Below, piece by piece: positions 8,100 to 17,885 of a stretch of DNA of 17,885 nt. The stretch is taken from assembly GCA_009885425.1 (NCBI GenBank), contig VFKS01000132.1, positions 1-17,885 of the forward strand, in the 5' to 3' direction. Numbering within the stretch: position 1 is the stretch's first letter; every line of letters begins with the position of its first letter. Below the pieces are notes generated by a model. It was not told the origin of the DNA and did no database searches. It saw only the letters and a list, made by a program, of their open reading frames with translations. A program made the position numbers and the translations under genes. The DNA is from Novosphingobium sp. (GTDB lineage Bacteria > Pseudomonadota > Alphaproteobacteria > Sphingomonadales > Sphingomonadaceae).

Positions 8100-8240
8100 G
8101 TAGTTTTCCTTGTGAACCCGTGGCGCCATATTGCGGCACGGGGCCTCTTGCCGGAGATGCCGTTCCGGCCCGGTCGGAGCGCGTTTTTGCGCCCCCCTTC
8201 ACTGGCCCCGCCGCCTCATTGCGCGCGGGTTCCAGAAACA
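8100..8240 (-). promoter_or_regulatory. pnp leader region with several potential hairpins
   Basis: This is the gap between the rpsO terminator-like hairpin and pnp. On the minus strand GAACCCG (8232-8226) can pair with CGGGTTC (8120-8114), enclosing about 105 bases. Inside are smaller stems, such as GCCGGA/TCCGGC (8150-8155 with 8164-8169) and GCGC/GCGC around an A-rich loop (about 8178-8191). In E. coli the pnp leader is a folded RNA cleaved by RNase III and autoregulated by PNPase; a similar role here is inference. The ribosome binding site AAGGAAA is at about 8111-8105. I see no convincing promoter. Confidence 0.4.
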
Positions 8241-8269
8241 AGAAGCGGCCCGCTGATGGGGCCGCCTCC
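8241..8269 (-). terminator. Hairpin after rpsO, weak terminator or attenuator
   Basis: Just after the rpsO stop codon the minus strand folds into an 11-bp stem: GGAGGCGGCCC (8269-8259) against GGGCCGCTTCT (8251-8241), with two G-U pairs and a 7-base loop. The following sequence is T-rich but interrupted (TGTTTCT), so termination is probably partial, allowing read-through into pnp. The stem is seen; its efficiency is inferred. Confidence 0.55.
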
Positions 8270-8274
8270 GGTGA

Positions 8275-8544
8275 TTATTTGCGCAGACCCAGCTTTGCGA
8301 TGATCGCATTGTAGCGGGCCACGTCCTTGCGCTTGAGATAGTCAAGCAGGCTGCGACGCTTGTTGACCATGGTCAGCAGACCCCGGCGCGAGTGGTTGTC
8401 CTTGTGGTGATCCTTGAAGTGACCTTGCAGCGTGTTGATGCGGCTGGTCAGGATCGCGACCTGGACTTCGGGCGAACCCGTATCACCTTGGCCGCGGCCG
8501 TTGTCCGTGATGATCTCAGCTTTTTTCTCGGGCGAAACCGACAT
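8275..8544 (-). CDS. rpsO: 30S ribosomal protein S15
   Basis: S15 binds the central domain of 16S rRNA early in 30S assembly. The 89-residue length is the family norm, and the hallmark stretches are present: [34 protein letters not shown] and the basic C-terminus [21 protein letters not shown] in two pieces. The ATG at 8544 has GGAG upstream, inside the last codons of truB, and only five bases separate it from the truB stop codon, so the two are almost certainly cotranscribed and perhaps translationally coupled. S15 often represses its own mRNA; I see no structure here that I could assign to that. Confidence 0.98.
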   Translation of the reverse strand: MSVSPEKKAEIITDNGRGQGDTGSPEVQVAILTSRINTLQGHFKDHHKDNHSRRGLLTMVNKRRSLLDYLKRKDVARYNAIIAKLGLRK

Positions 8545-8549
8545 TCTAT

Positions 8550-9467
8550 TTACTCCGCGACATCGGGAAGGTTGAAACCCCTGACAACCTTGGCTTCACC
8601 GGAGAAAATCTCCATCAGCGCGGTGGGAACCAGTCCCGCCTTCGCCCAGTAAAGCCCGTTCGTCTGGGGCAGCCCGGTCAGAACCCGGCCCTGTCGGACC
8701 ATGCTTGCCTGTTCCGGACTGAGGGTGAGAGCCGGGATGTCGTCCAGCCCTGCCTCCAGCGGCAAGAGTACGTTCTCAAGTGGCGCGCCCTTACCCACTT
8801 CGTTCAATTTGTCTAGCGAAATCGCCTGATCCAGCGTGAACGGCCCGGCTTTCAGGCGGCGCAGCATGGTGACGTGGCCGACCGTGCCGAGCGCCAGCGC
8901 GATGTCACGGGCAAGGCTGCGGATGTAGGTGCCTTTGGAAACGTGGGCGATGAGGGTGACTTCATCGAGATCCTCCCCGAGCTTGCTCGAGGAGGATTGG
9001 ATTTGCAGGGAGTGAACCTTCACCTCGCGGCTTTTCAGCTCCACCACTTCCCCCGCCCGCGCCAGATCATAGGCGCGTTGCCCATCGACCTTCAGCGCCG
9101 AATAGTCCGGCGGAACCTGCTCAATCGGTCCAGTAAAACGCGGCAGCACGGCTTCCACCTCGGCCAGCGTTGGGCGATGATCGCTGATTGCGATCACCTG
9201 CCCTTCAAGATCGAGCGTGTCGGTTTGCGCCCCGAAGGCCACGGTAAAGGCATAGGTCTTGTCGCCATTCAGCATCCGTCCGGTCAGCTTGGTCGCTTCG
9301 CCCAGCGCGATCGGCAGCACCCCGGTAGCGAGCGGATCGAGCGTGCCGCCATGGCCGACCTTGACCTTGCCCAGCCCGGCCTCACGGCAAACCCGCTTGA
9401 CCGCGCTGACCGCCTGAGTCGAGCCAAGCCCGAGCGGCTTGTCGAGGATGATCCAGCCGTGCGGCAT
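8550..9467 (-). CDS. truB: tRNA pseudouridine(55) synthase
   Basis: Converts U55 in the T-loop of tRNAs to pseudouridine. The 305-residue product starts with the typical [17 protein letters not shown] and carries the catalytic motif [14 protein letters not shown] with D44 as the nucleophile (D48 in E. coli). Further family motifs are [40 protein letters not shown] and [21 protein letters not shown]-terminal segment (about 235-305) matches the small RNA-binding extension common in proteobacterial TruB. The start at 9467 lies six bases after the stop codon of the M50 peptidase gene, and rpsO follows five bases after its stop, so it sits in the middle of a tight transcription unit. Confidence 0.97.
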   Translation of the reverse strand: MPHGWIILDKPLGLGSTQAVSAVKRVCREAGLGKVKVGHGGTLDPLATGVLPIALGEATKLTGRMLNGDKTYAFTVAFGAQTDTLDLEGQVIAISDHRPTLAEVEAVLPRFTGPIEQVPPDYSALKVDGQRAYDLARAGEVVELKSREVKVHSLQIQSSSSKLGEDLDEVTLIAHVSKGTYIRSLARDIALALGTVGHVTMLRRLKAGPFTLDQAISLDKLNEVGKGAPLENVLLPLEAGLDDIPALTLSPEQASMVRQGRVLTGLPQTNGLYWAKAGLVPTALMEIFSGEAKVVRGFNLPDVAE

Positions 9468-9473
9468 GCGCGC

Positions 9474-10166
9474 TCAGCCCCCGGCCACAATCCCGACCAG
9501 CCCCATGTAGAGCCCGTTCAACCAGCCCACCGCCGGGCTGACCAGATAGCCGACGATGTTGAGGCTGGGTGAGATCATCGGCAGCACCACGATCAGCAGG
9601 ATCATGATCAGCAGCGCTTTGCTGTGCATCCCGGCATATTTTGCGGCGAGCCGCGGCGGGAGCAGGCCTTCGACGATGTGTCCGCCATCGAACGGCGGGA
9701 TCGGCAGCAGGTTGAACAGCGCGAGGAACACGTTGATCAGGATGAAATTGAACAAGTTGAGCATGACGAAGCCCATTACCGCGCCCGGCTCCACTCCATC
9801 CGTATAGGAGCGCAGCAGCAGCCCCAGCACCACCGCGCCGATCAAGCCCATCACCAGATTGCTGCCCGGACCGGCGGCTGCGACGATCATCATATCGCGG
9901 CGCGGATTGCGCAGGCGGCCCTTGATCACCGGCACCGGCTTGGCCCAGCCGAACATCGGCATCCCGGCGAGCTTGAGCATGGCCGGAAGGATGATCGTGC
10001 CGAACGGATCGACATGCTTGAGCGGGTTGAGCGTCAGCCGCCCCAGATTGGCAGCCGTCGGATCGCCCAGCGCCCGCGCGGTCCAGCCGTGGGCGACTTC
10101 GTGAAAGACAATCGCAATAATCAGCGGGACGATCAGCGCCGCCGCCTGGATGATGGTTTCGTTCAT
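9474..10166 (-). CDS. Site-2 protease family M50 metallopeptidase
   Basis: Polytopic membrane protein of the compact rhomboid-like S2P group that cuts within membranes; the substrate is unknown. The 230-residue product shows the zinc motif HEVAH at 22-26 in the first membrane segment and the second metal motif NLLPIPPFDGG at 152-162, where D160 is the third likely ligand. Other hydrophobic segments lie at about 5-20, 95-118, 132-152, 184-210 and 215-230. No PDZ domain is present, unlike RseP, so it belongs to the small SREBP-P-like class. Its ATG overlaps the tdk stop codon as ATGA (10163-10166), and truB follows after six bases. The link to RNA modification genes is positional only. Confidence 0.93.
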   Translation of the reverse strand: MNETIIQAAALIVPLIIAIVFHEVAHGWTARALGDPTAANLGRLTLNPLKHVDPFGTIILPAMLKLAGMPMFGWAKPVPVIKGRLRNPRRDMMIVAAAGPGSNLVMGLIGAVVLGLLLRSYTDGVEPGAVMGFVMLNLFNFILINVFLALFNLLPIPPFDGGHIVEGLLPPRLAAKYAGMHSKALLIMILLIVVLPMISPSLNIVGYLVSPAVGWLNGLYMGLVGIVAGG

Positions 10167-10741
10167 CGGCCCAAAGCCTCCACAAAATGCTTACGGCACA
10201 GGGCCACATAGCGGTCATTACCGCCGATTTCGGTTTGCGCGCCTTCCTGTACCGCCGCGCCAGAGGCATCGACCCGCAGGTTCATCGTCGATTTGCGCCC
10301 GCAGTGGCACACGGCTTTCAGCTCAACCAGCGAATCCGCGATTCCCAGCAGCACCTTGGCGCCGGGGAACAATTCGCCCTGAAAATCGGTCCGCAGGCCA
10401 TAGCACAAGACCGGGATCTTGGCCTCATCGGCCAGCCGGGCGAGCTGCCAGACCTGTGCCTCGGTCAGAAACTGCGCCTCATCGACCAGCACGCAGGCCA
10501 GTGGCTCCACGCGGGTAGCGGCACCGATCCGTTCCCACAGGTTGGTGTCGGGGGCAAAGCGGTGCGCATCTGCGCCCAGCCCGATCCGGCTCTCGATCGC
10601 CTGATGGTCGCTGCGGCTATCAAGCGCAGCAGTCCACAGCATGGTTGCCATGCCGCGTTCGCGGTAATTGAAATCGGCTTGCAGCAGCGTGGTCGATTTG
10701 CCGGCGTTCATGCTGGCGTAGTAGAAATAGAGCTTGGCCAT
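10163..10741 (-). CDS. tdk: Thymidine kinase
   Basis: Type II thymidine kinase of the salvage pathway, phosphorylating thymidine with ATP. The 192-residue product has a P-loop SMNAGKST (10-17), a Walker B-like VLVDEAQFL with D87 and the probable catalytic base E88, and a lasso region near VIGGND-like residues (171-178). Probable zinc ligands are C145 and C147 (CHCGRK), C182 and H185 (CRKH). The length is normal for the bacterial enzyme. It is the first gene of the tdk-M50-truB-rpsO-pnp series and is divergent from the YceI-family gene, so its promoter, if it has its own, must lie in the 80-base gap or within the YceI gene. No ribosome binding site is visible just upstream of the ATG. Confidence 0.97.
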   Translation of the reverse strand: MAKLYFYYASMNAGKSTTLLQADFNYRERGMATMLWTAALDSRSDHQAIESRIGLGADAHRFAPDTNLWERIGAATRVEPLACVLVDEAQFLTEAQVWQLARLADEAKIPVLCYGLRTDFQGELFPGAKVLLGIADSLVELKAVCHCGRKSTMNLRVDASGAAVQEGAQTEIGGNDRYVALCRKHFVEALGR

Positions 10742-10821
10742 GAGGGATGGAGATAATCACTCACTCTCAAAAGACCAGTGCGATTGACAGCGCAGCTGTG
10801 GAGCGGCACTCCGCAGGGATC
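10742..10821. promoter_or_regulatory. Divergent tdk/YceI intergenic region
   Basis: An 80-base gap between two divergent genes. On the plus strand a perfect -35 hexamer TTGACA (10784-10789) is present, but the -10 position 17-18 bases on has no good match. An 8-bp stem (10796-10803 with 10809-10816, one G-U pair) ends at the ribosome binding site AGGGAT of the YceI gene. Promoters in both directions are likely by position; only the TTGACA is actually seen. Confidence 0.4.
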
Positions 10822-11391
10822 GTGAATACACGCCGGATCGCACTTGCCCTGACCCTGCTGCTGGCCACTGCGTCGGCAGGCCCAGCCTATCGCTATCAGC
10901 TCGACGGAGCTGGCTCGGCGGTCAGCGCCCGCGTGTCGTTCCTTGGCCTGGGCCACAAGACTGCGCGGTTTCCGGTCATGCGCGGTTCGATCCGGATTAC
11001 ACCCGACCGGCTCGATGCAATCGACCTTGATGTCGAACTTGATGCCCGGGCAATGACCGCGGGGAGCAAGACCGACACCGACTACCTCAGGGGCAAAGCC
11101 TTTTTCGATGTCGCGAATTATCCGGTGGTGCGTTTTTCAGGCCAGCGGATGGCGATGACCGGGCCGACAACCGCCCGTGTCGAAGGGCAGATCACTGCTC
11201 GCGGGATAACCCGCCCGGCCGTGCTGGCGGTAACGTTTCGCGATCCCCCGGCCAAGACCACCGGCCGCGATCCGATCCAGCTGACCGCAACCACTGCGAT
11301 AAACCGCCGGGATTTCGGGATGACCGCCTACAGCCTGTTGGTCGGTAAAAAAGTGGCGATCACGATTCAGGCGCGGCTGGTGCCGGGCTGA
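10822..11391 (+). CDS. YceI family periplasmic protein
   Basis: YceI-family lipocalin-like protein, a periplasmic beta-barrel that in characterised relatives binds polyisoprenoid lipids. With the GTG start at 10822 the product is 189 residues, the usual family size, and starts with a clean signal peptide (MNTRRIALALTLLLATASAG, cleavage near AGPA). AGGGAT stands directly upstream. The longer frame from the ATG at 10747 would add 25 residues without family similarity and bury the signal, so I reject it. Family features include YQLDGAGSAVSARVSFLGLG, the central TDTDYLRGKAFFDVANYP, VEGQITARGITRP and NRRDFGM. It is the only plus-strand gene within the minus-strand translation cluster, divergent from tdk and convergent with rbfA with just six bases between the stop codons. 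Confidence 0.92.
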   Translation: MNTRRIALALTLLLATASAGPAYRYQLDGAGSAVSARVSFLGLGHKTARFPVMRGSIRITPDRLDAIDLDVELDARAMTAGSKTDTDYLRGKAFFDVANYPVVRFSGQRMAMTGPTTARVEGQITARGITRPAVLAVTFRDPPAKTTGRDPIQLTATTAINRRDFGMTAYSLLVGKKVAITIQARLVPG

Positions 11392-11397
11392 TCGGCA

Positions 11398-11793
11398 TTA
11401 GTCCTCGGCAATATCCCGCTGAACCTTCGGATCGGCCAGCAAAGCCTCGATCCGGCTGGCTTCGTCAAAGCTTTCGTCGGACAGGAATTTGAGCTTGGCG
11501 GCGAAGCGGAGTTTTAGGCGACCGGCTACTTCCTTCTGGAAATAGGCAGTGTTGGTGCGAAGCGCCTTCAGCACCACCTCCTCGTCCGTGCCGAGCAGCG
11601 ATTTGATGAACACCGTCGCGTGGCGCAGGTCCGGGCTCATTCGCACTTCGGTGACGCTGACCGTGTGCGATGTCAGCACGTCATCGTGCACTTCCTGCCG
11701 CGCCAGCAGTTCGGCCAGCACGTGGCGCACCTGCTCACCCACCTTGAGCAGGCGGACTGAGCGGGTCGCGGGAGTTGCAGCGGGAACAACCAT
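11398..11793 (-). CDS. rbfA: 30S ribosome-binding factor A
   Basis: RbfA helps late 30S maturation, binding near the 5' end of 16S rRNA, and is a cold-shock factor in E. coli. The 131-residue product has the type II KH fold pattern: [20 protein letters not shown], then [20 protein letters not shown] and [20 protein letters not shown]. The interrupted KH motif and length are normal. Its ATG overlaps the stop codon of the DUF1697 gene by one base (TAATG), and no ribosome binding site is apparent, suggesting translation by coupling. The stop codon faces that of the YceI gene six bases away, and no terminator is visible between them. Confidence 0.96.
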   Translation of the reverse strand: MVVPAATPATRSVRLLKVGEQVRHVLAELLARQEVHDDVLTSHTVSVTEVRMSPDLRHATVFIKSLLGTDEEVVLKALRTNTAYFQKEVAGRLKLRFAAKLKFLSDESFDEASRIEALLADPKVQRDIAED

Positions 11794-12329
11794 TAGGTCA
11801 GTTTTTCAAGAATGCGTTTGAGCGAGTTCATATTGCGCGCTGTTCCCTTGCAGCCAAGTCTACGTTCAAGAAACGGACCAGTCAGGCTCGAGACCCCAAC
11901 ACCGTGGATGTAGTCAAGATAGAGCACCCGGTCCCCCAGCGCCAGCCGTTCAGAGCCTTTGGCCTTATGCTCGGTCAGCAGCGCTTCAAACCGGTCCGGA
12001 TCGGGTTGGCTGCTGAGGAAAATCGAATGGACAAACTTGTCTTCGCCATCACCGTGGAACGGGTTGTCATAGATCGACGAGTGGACATCGTCAGGAGTGC
12101 GCACCGCTACAAAACTGGCGATATCGAACCGCTCGGCCATCATATGGGCGAACAAGTCCTCGAGTCCATCAGTGGGCCGCTCATCGAAATCAAACAGCAC
12201 ATTGCCGCTGGCCACCACCGTTTCGACATTCTCAAACCCCTCGCGCTCAAACGCATAGCGCAGGTCAGCCATGGTCAGCCGGTTGTCACCGACATTGATC
12301 GAACCGAAGAAGGCGACGTAGCGGGGCAT
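11793..12329 (-). CDS. DUF1697 family protein
   Basis: Small cytoplasmic protein of the DUF1697 family, function unknown. The 178-residue product shows the family signature near the N-terminus ([22 protein letters not shown]), the [13 protein letters not shown] strand and the C-terminal [16 protein letters not shown]. The family often reads FLRGINVGG at the first motif; here it is FFGSINVGD, a modest departure. Its start overlaps the stop codon of the thioesterase gene by one base (TGATG) and its stop overlaps the start of rbfA by one base, so it is embedded in the infB-rbfA transcription unit. Such insertions need not imply a role in ribosome maturation. Confidence 0.88.
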   Translation of the reverse strand: MPRYVAFFGSINVGDNRLTMADLRYAFEREGFENVETVVASGNVLFDFDERPTDGLEDLFAHMMAERFDIASFVAVRTPDDVHSSIYDNPFHGDGEDKFVHSIFLSSQPDPDRFEALLTEHKAKGSERLALGDRVLYLDYIHGVGVSSLTGPFLERRLGCKGTARNMNSLKRILEKLT

Positions 12330-12739
12330 CAGCGCGGTGCAACGATCCGGGCAGTCGACGTAGCCCGGGCCAGCAGGACGCCGTCCTCATCGAACAACTC
12401 GCCTTCCAGAAATGCAGTTGTGCGGCCCTTGGAGATCACGCGCCCTTTTCCGATCACCCGGCCGGGCATGACGGGAGCAACAAAGCTGACATTCATGTCC
12501 ATGGTCACCGGCACTTCGGCCCCGTTCGTCATCGCCACCAGCGCCGGACCCATCACATCGTCAAGCATCGCAGCCACAAAGCCGCCCTGCACGGTGCCAC
12601 GCGGGTTGAGCATTGCGTCATTCGGATGGAACGCGATCTCGATCCGGCCTTCTTCGGGCCATTGATCAATCAATTCCCACCCCAGCGTCTCAGCGCAGGG
12701 CGGGCGCGGCATACCTGATTTGAAAAATCCTTCAGGCAT
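12329..12739 (-). CDS. PaaI-type hotdog thioesterase
   Basis: Hotdog-fold acyl-CoA thioesterase of the PaaI/YbdB kind, probably hydrolysing an aromatic or short acyl-CoA; the substrate is unknown. The 136-residue product has the hallmark helix region NPRGTVQGGFVAAMLDDVMG (about 44-63), followed by VTMDMNVSFVAPVMPGRVIGK in two strands. The HGG of many family members reads QGG here, with the acidic pair D60/D61 kept. The ribosome binding site AAGGGGG lies before the ATG at 12739. It starts 21 bases after infB and overlaps the DUF1697 gene by one base. Confidence 0.9.
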   Translation of the reverse strand: MPEGFFKSGMPRPPCAETLGWELIDQWPEEGRIEIAFHPNDAMLNPRGTVQGGFVAAMLDDVMGPALVAMTNGAEVPVTMDMNVSFVAPVMPGRVIGKGRVISKGRTTAFLEGELFDEDGVLLARATSTARIVAPR

Positions 12740-12760
12740 AGCCGCCCCCTTGTCCTGCTA

Positions 12761-15283
<2,523 letters not shown>

Positions 15284-15305
15284 GCTCTTACCAGTCCTTC
15301 AAAAT

Positions 15306-16025
15306 TCATGTCGTCGCCACGGGAGCTGCGGCGTCCGGATCGGTCGCGGCGGTTCCCATGTCCTGTTCGTTCGTTTCAACCAACCCCAGAAAGCGCAGCA
15401 AGCGCCCGAGTGGGAGTTCAATCCGGGCGGCCGATGCGGGATCGGTCAGTGCCAGGTGGACGACATTGTCGCGGCCCAATGCCACAGACAGCGCCGCTCG
15501 GTCCAGTGGCAAGGTTACCCCAGTGGCGCGCGACCCTTCCAGATCGCGCCCAACCCGCCAGGCCTGATCGAGCTTGCGGTTGCCATCGTCACTTGCGTCG
15601 CTGGCGTGGGCCAGCCAGGCGACCTTGCCACTCCGGGCGTTTTCGGCGATCCGGTCTGACCCGGTCAGCATCCGCCCGCTTTTCAGTTCGAGCCCCAGCC
15701 GATCCGTAAAGGCCCGGCGCAGCGCCACTTCGGCGCGCTCGGCCAAATCATCAGGAATTGTCAGGTCAGCGCCCTTGAAGGCCCGGGCCAGCGCGCCCTT
15801 TAGTTTGCCCTTGGCAATCGCGGTTTCCAGATCGGTCCGTGAAACGCCAATCCACGCCCCCCGCCCCGGCGCGCGGGCCAGGGCATCGGGCAGGACCAGT
15901 CCGTCTGGTGAGATCGCAAGGCGCAACAGATCGTCCCGCGAACCATGGTCCCCGGTCAGGATGCAGCGCCGTTCAGGCTGCTCAGAGATGCCGGAAGCTA
16001 GCGGCTCATTGTGAGGAATCCGCAT
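15306..16025 (-). CDS. YlxR-type DUF448 protein with L7Ae-like domain
   Basis: Probable RNA-binding protein of the nusA-infB operon. The 239-residue product carries an N-terminal DUF448/YlxR domain (about 17-90) with ERRCILTG (18-25), LLRLAISPDGLVLPD and GRGAWIGVS (54-62). A second part (about 98-220, including LKSGRMLTGSDRIAENARSG) resembles the L7Ae/L30e RNA-binding fold, found as the separate YlxQ protein in Firmicutes. The fused form is usual in Alphaproteobacteria. The start at 16025 is supported by a perfect AGGAGG (16037-16032) six bases upstream, although it overlaps the end of nusA by 20 bases. An in-frame ATG at 16091 would give 22 more residues with no family similarity and a deeper overlap, so I reject it. 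Confidence 0.93.
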   Translation of the reverse strand: MRIPHNEPLASGISEQPERRCILTGDHGSRDDLLRLAISPDGLVLPDALARAPGRGAWIGVSRTDLETAIAKGKLKGALARAFKGADLTIPDDLAERAEVALRRAFTDRLGLELKSGRMLTGSDRIAENARSGKVAWLAHASDASDDGNRKLDQAWRVGRDLEGSRATGVTLPLDRAALSVALGRDNVVHLALTDPASAARIELPLGRLLRFLGLVETNEQDMGTAATDPDAAAPVATT

Positions 16026-17664
16026 CGGCGGCCTCCTCTGTGGCTGGCTCGGCTTCGAGCCCCGGCGCGGCTGCGCCATCTTCATCTTCAAACCAATGCG
16101 CGCGCGCGGCCATAATCACTTCGTTGCCTTGCTCTTCGGTCAGGCCATAGTCGCCCAACACGCCGCCCTTGTCCTCAGCGCGTTCGCTGCGGCGGGTCGG
16201 GGCCGAATTGTCACGGCGGCGCTGTTCAACGCGCTTCTTCGCGATCAGTTCGTCGGTGGCGAGGTCAGCCAGATCGTCGAGCGTCTTGATCCCGGCCTTG
16301 CCCAGCGTGACCAGCATCTGCTCGGTCAGGTGCGGCATTTCGGCTAGGGCATCCTCGACGCCGAGCGCCTGGCGTTCGGTCCGCTGAGCGGCTTCACGCC
16401 GGTCGAGCGCTTCGGTCGCGCGGCTCTGCAGTTCTTCGGCCAGCTCTTCGTCAAAGCCTTCGATCGTGGCGAGTTCCGCCAGTTCGACATAGGCGACTTC
16501 TTCAAGCTCGCTGAACCCTTCGGCGACCAGCAGTTGCGAGAGGGTTTCATCGACGTCGAGTTCTTCTTCGAACATCTTCGAACGCTCGGCGAATTCCTTC
16601 TGACGCTTCTCGGACGATTCTGCCTCGGTCATGATGTCGATCTGGCTGCCGGTCAGCTGGCTGGCGAGCCGGACGTTTTGGCCGCGGCGACCGATTGCGA
16701 GGCTGAGCTGGTCATCGGGGACAACCACTTCGATCCGGCTTTCTTCTTCGTCGATCACCACGCGGCTGACAGTGGCCGGCTGGAGCGCATTGACCACGAA
16801 AGTCGCGGTGTCTTCGCTCCACGGGATGATGTCGATCTTTTCGCCCTGCATTTCCTGCACGACGGCCTGAACGCGGCTGCCCTTCATGCCGACGCAGGCA
16901 CCGACCGGATCGATGCTGCTGTCGCGGCTGATCACGCCGATTTTGGCGCGGCTGCCCGGATCGCGGGCGGCGGCCATGATCGTGATGATCCCGTCATAGA
17001 TTTCGGGCACTTCCTGCGCGAACAGGCTTTTCATGAAATCGGGGTGGGCGCGGCTAAGAAAAATCTGCGGGCCGCGGTTCTGGCGCTCAACTTTCATGAT
17101 CAGCGCGCGAACGCGCTCGCCAACGCGGGCGACTTCGCGCGGGATCTGCTGATCGCGCCGGATCACGCCTTCGGCGCGGCCAAGGTTGACGATCACGTGG
17201 CCGAATTCGACCGACTTGATCACGCCGGTGACTAATTCACCGCCGCGGTCCTTGAATTCTTCGAACTGCCGGTCACGCTCTGCATCGCGGACCTTTTGAA
17301 AGATCACCTGCTTGGCCGACTGGGCGTCGATGCGGCCCAGATCGACCGGCGGCAGCGGATCGACGATGAAGTCGCCCAGCTTGGCTTCCTTGTCGAGCTT
17401 CTGCGCGGCCTTCAGATCAACCTGCTTGAAGTAGTCTTCGACCTCTTCAACCACTTCGACCACGCGCCACAGCCGCAGATCGCCGGTGCGCGGATCGAGC
17501 TTGGCGCGGATGTCGTTTTCGGCGCCATAGCGGTTGCGGGCGCTCTTCTGGATCGCTTCTTCCATCGCTTCGATCACGATCGACTTGTCGATCATCTTCT
17601 CGGTCGCGACCGAAGTAGCGATTGCGAGCAGTTCAGCGCGGTTGGCGGAAATCGGACTGGCCAT
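16006..17664 (-). CDS. nusA: Transcription termination/antitermination factor NusA
   Basis: NusA binds RNA polymerase and nascent RNA, affecting pausing, termination and rRNA antitermination. The 552-residue product has an N-terminal polymerase-binding domain (1-128), S1 (about 135-200), KH1 (about 205-280, with DPVGACVGMKGSRVQAV) and KH2 (about 281-350, with SLAIGRRGQNVRLASQL). Two acidic helix-hairpin repeats follow (about 368-420 and 440-480), as in proteobacterial NusA. The extreme C-terminus is acidic and low-complexity. The ATG at 17664 has AGGAAGA upstream, inside the end of rimP, and lies two bases after the rimP stop codon. The end overlaps the DUF448 gene by 20 bases. Confidence 0.98.
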   Translation of the reverse strand: MASPISANRAELLAIATSVATEKMIDKSIVIEAMEEAIQKSARNRYGAENDIRAKLDPRTGDLRLWRVVEVVEEVEDYFKQVDLKAAQKLDKEAKLGDFIVDPLPPVDLGRIDAQSAKQVIFQKVRDAERDRQFEEFKDRGGELVTGVIKSVEFGHVIVNLGRAEGVIRRDQQIPREVARVGERVRALIMKVERQNRGPQIFLSRAHPDFMKSLFAQEVPEIYDGIITIMAAARDPGSRAKIGVISRDSSIDPVGACVGMKGSRVQAVVQEMQGEKIDIIPWSEDTATFVVNALQPATVSRVVIDEEESRIEVVVPDDQLSLAIGRRGQNVRLASQLTGSQIDIMTEAESSEKRQKEFAERSKMFEEELDVDETLSQLLVAEGFSELEEVAYVELAELATIEGFDEELAEELQSRATEALDRREAAQRTERQALGVEDALAEMPHLTEQMLVTLGKAGIKTLDDLADLATDELIAKKRVEQRRRDNSAPTRRSERAEDKGGVLGDYGLTEEQGNEVIMAARAHWFEDEDGAAAPGLEAEPATEEAADADSSQ

Positions 17665-17666
17665 AT

Positions 17667-17885
17667 TCAGTCTTCCTGTTCTTCGAGAATCTCGTCCGCA
17701 CCGCTGGTATCCAGCGGGCGGGTTGCTGCGATCAACCGGTCGGTCAGGACCAGCTTGGCGGAATAAATATCAGATAGCGGAAAGGTAACCACGCCGGATT
17801 TCTTGTCGGTGACTGTCACACTGTCGCCATCGAGGCCGACCAGATCGCCGGTCAGTGTCTTGCGGTTGCCCTCAACCGGATTGAC
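17667..17885 (-). CDS. rimP: Ribosome maturation factor RimP, C-terminal part
   Basis: Only the last 72 residues are in the window; the gene continues beyond the right edge. The translated end contains GNRKTLTGDLVGLDGDSVTV, then FPLSDIYSAKLVLTDRLIAA, the SH3-like C-terminal domain of RimP, and an acidic tail ending in EEQED. RimP binds S12 and helps early 30S assembly. The position directly before nusA, with two bases between stop and start, is its normal place and supports the call. Confidence 0.92.
   Translation of the reverse strand, partial: VNPVEGNRKTLTGDLVGLDGDSVTVTDKKSGVVTFPLSDIYSAKLVLTDRLIAATRPLDTSGADEILEEQED

Noticed and set aside
7092..8303. 403-codon open frame on the plus strand opposite pnp
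   Set aside because: It is a shadow of pnp codon usage with no recognisable domain, and it runs across the pnp start and into rpsO.
10747..10821. ATG-initiated extension of the YceI gene
   Set aside because: It would bury the signal peptide after 25 unrelated residues; the GTG at 10822 with AGGGAT upstream gives the normal family length.

Overview
The window looks like chromosomal core sequence from an alphaproteobacterium, most likely Sphingomonadales (a Novosphingobium, Erythrobacter or Sphingopyxis type). The pointers are high GC, a GcrA-type cell-cycle regulator (restricted to Alphaproteobacteria), a DUF448 protein with an L7Ae-like extension, and a polynucleotide phosphorylase with an Arg/Gly-rich tail. 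The genus assignment is inference. There are no tRNA or rRNA genes, CRISPR arrays, insertion sequences or phage genes. No gene-free stretch exceeds 300 bases.

Region 1 (1-2850): an ABC-2 type transporter permease on the minus strand is divergent from gcrA on the plus strand. After gcrA, 41 bases downstream, comes a GGDEF diguanylate cyclase. Its start codon lies inside a perfect 12-bp inverted repeat.

Region 2 (2850-5770): a minus-strand pair with unknown function. A 706-residue exported TPR-like protein is followed, through a GTGA stop/start overlap, by a DUF3142 lipoprotein. The leader of the first gene carries an 8-bp inverted repeat that contains the ribosome binding site and two GANTC (CcrM-type) sites. 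A clear intrinsic terminator separates this pair from pnp.

Region 3 (5770-17885): the conserved transcription/translation cluster on the minus strand, read from right to left: rimP (partial), nusA, ylxR-type DUF448, infB, a PaaI-type thioesterase, a DUF1697 gene, rbfA, then tdk, a site-2 protease family M50 gene, truB, rpsO and pnp. These genes cover ribosome maturation, translation initiation, antitermination, tRNA pseudouridylation and RNA decay. Relative to the usual rimP-nusA-infB-rbfA-truB-rpsO-pnp order, two genes are inserted between infB and rbfA, and three between rbfA and truB. One of those three, a YceI-family gene, is on the opposite strand and has no visible terminator beside rbfA. 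This gives the arrangement of a possible noncontiguous operon.

Most of the window is ordinary core genome. The least explained parts are the TPR/DUF3142 pair and the two inverted repeats at translation starts.
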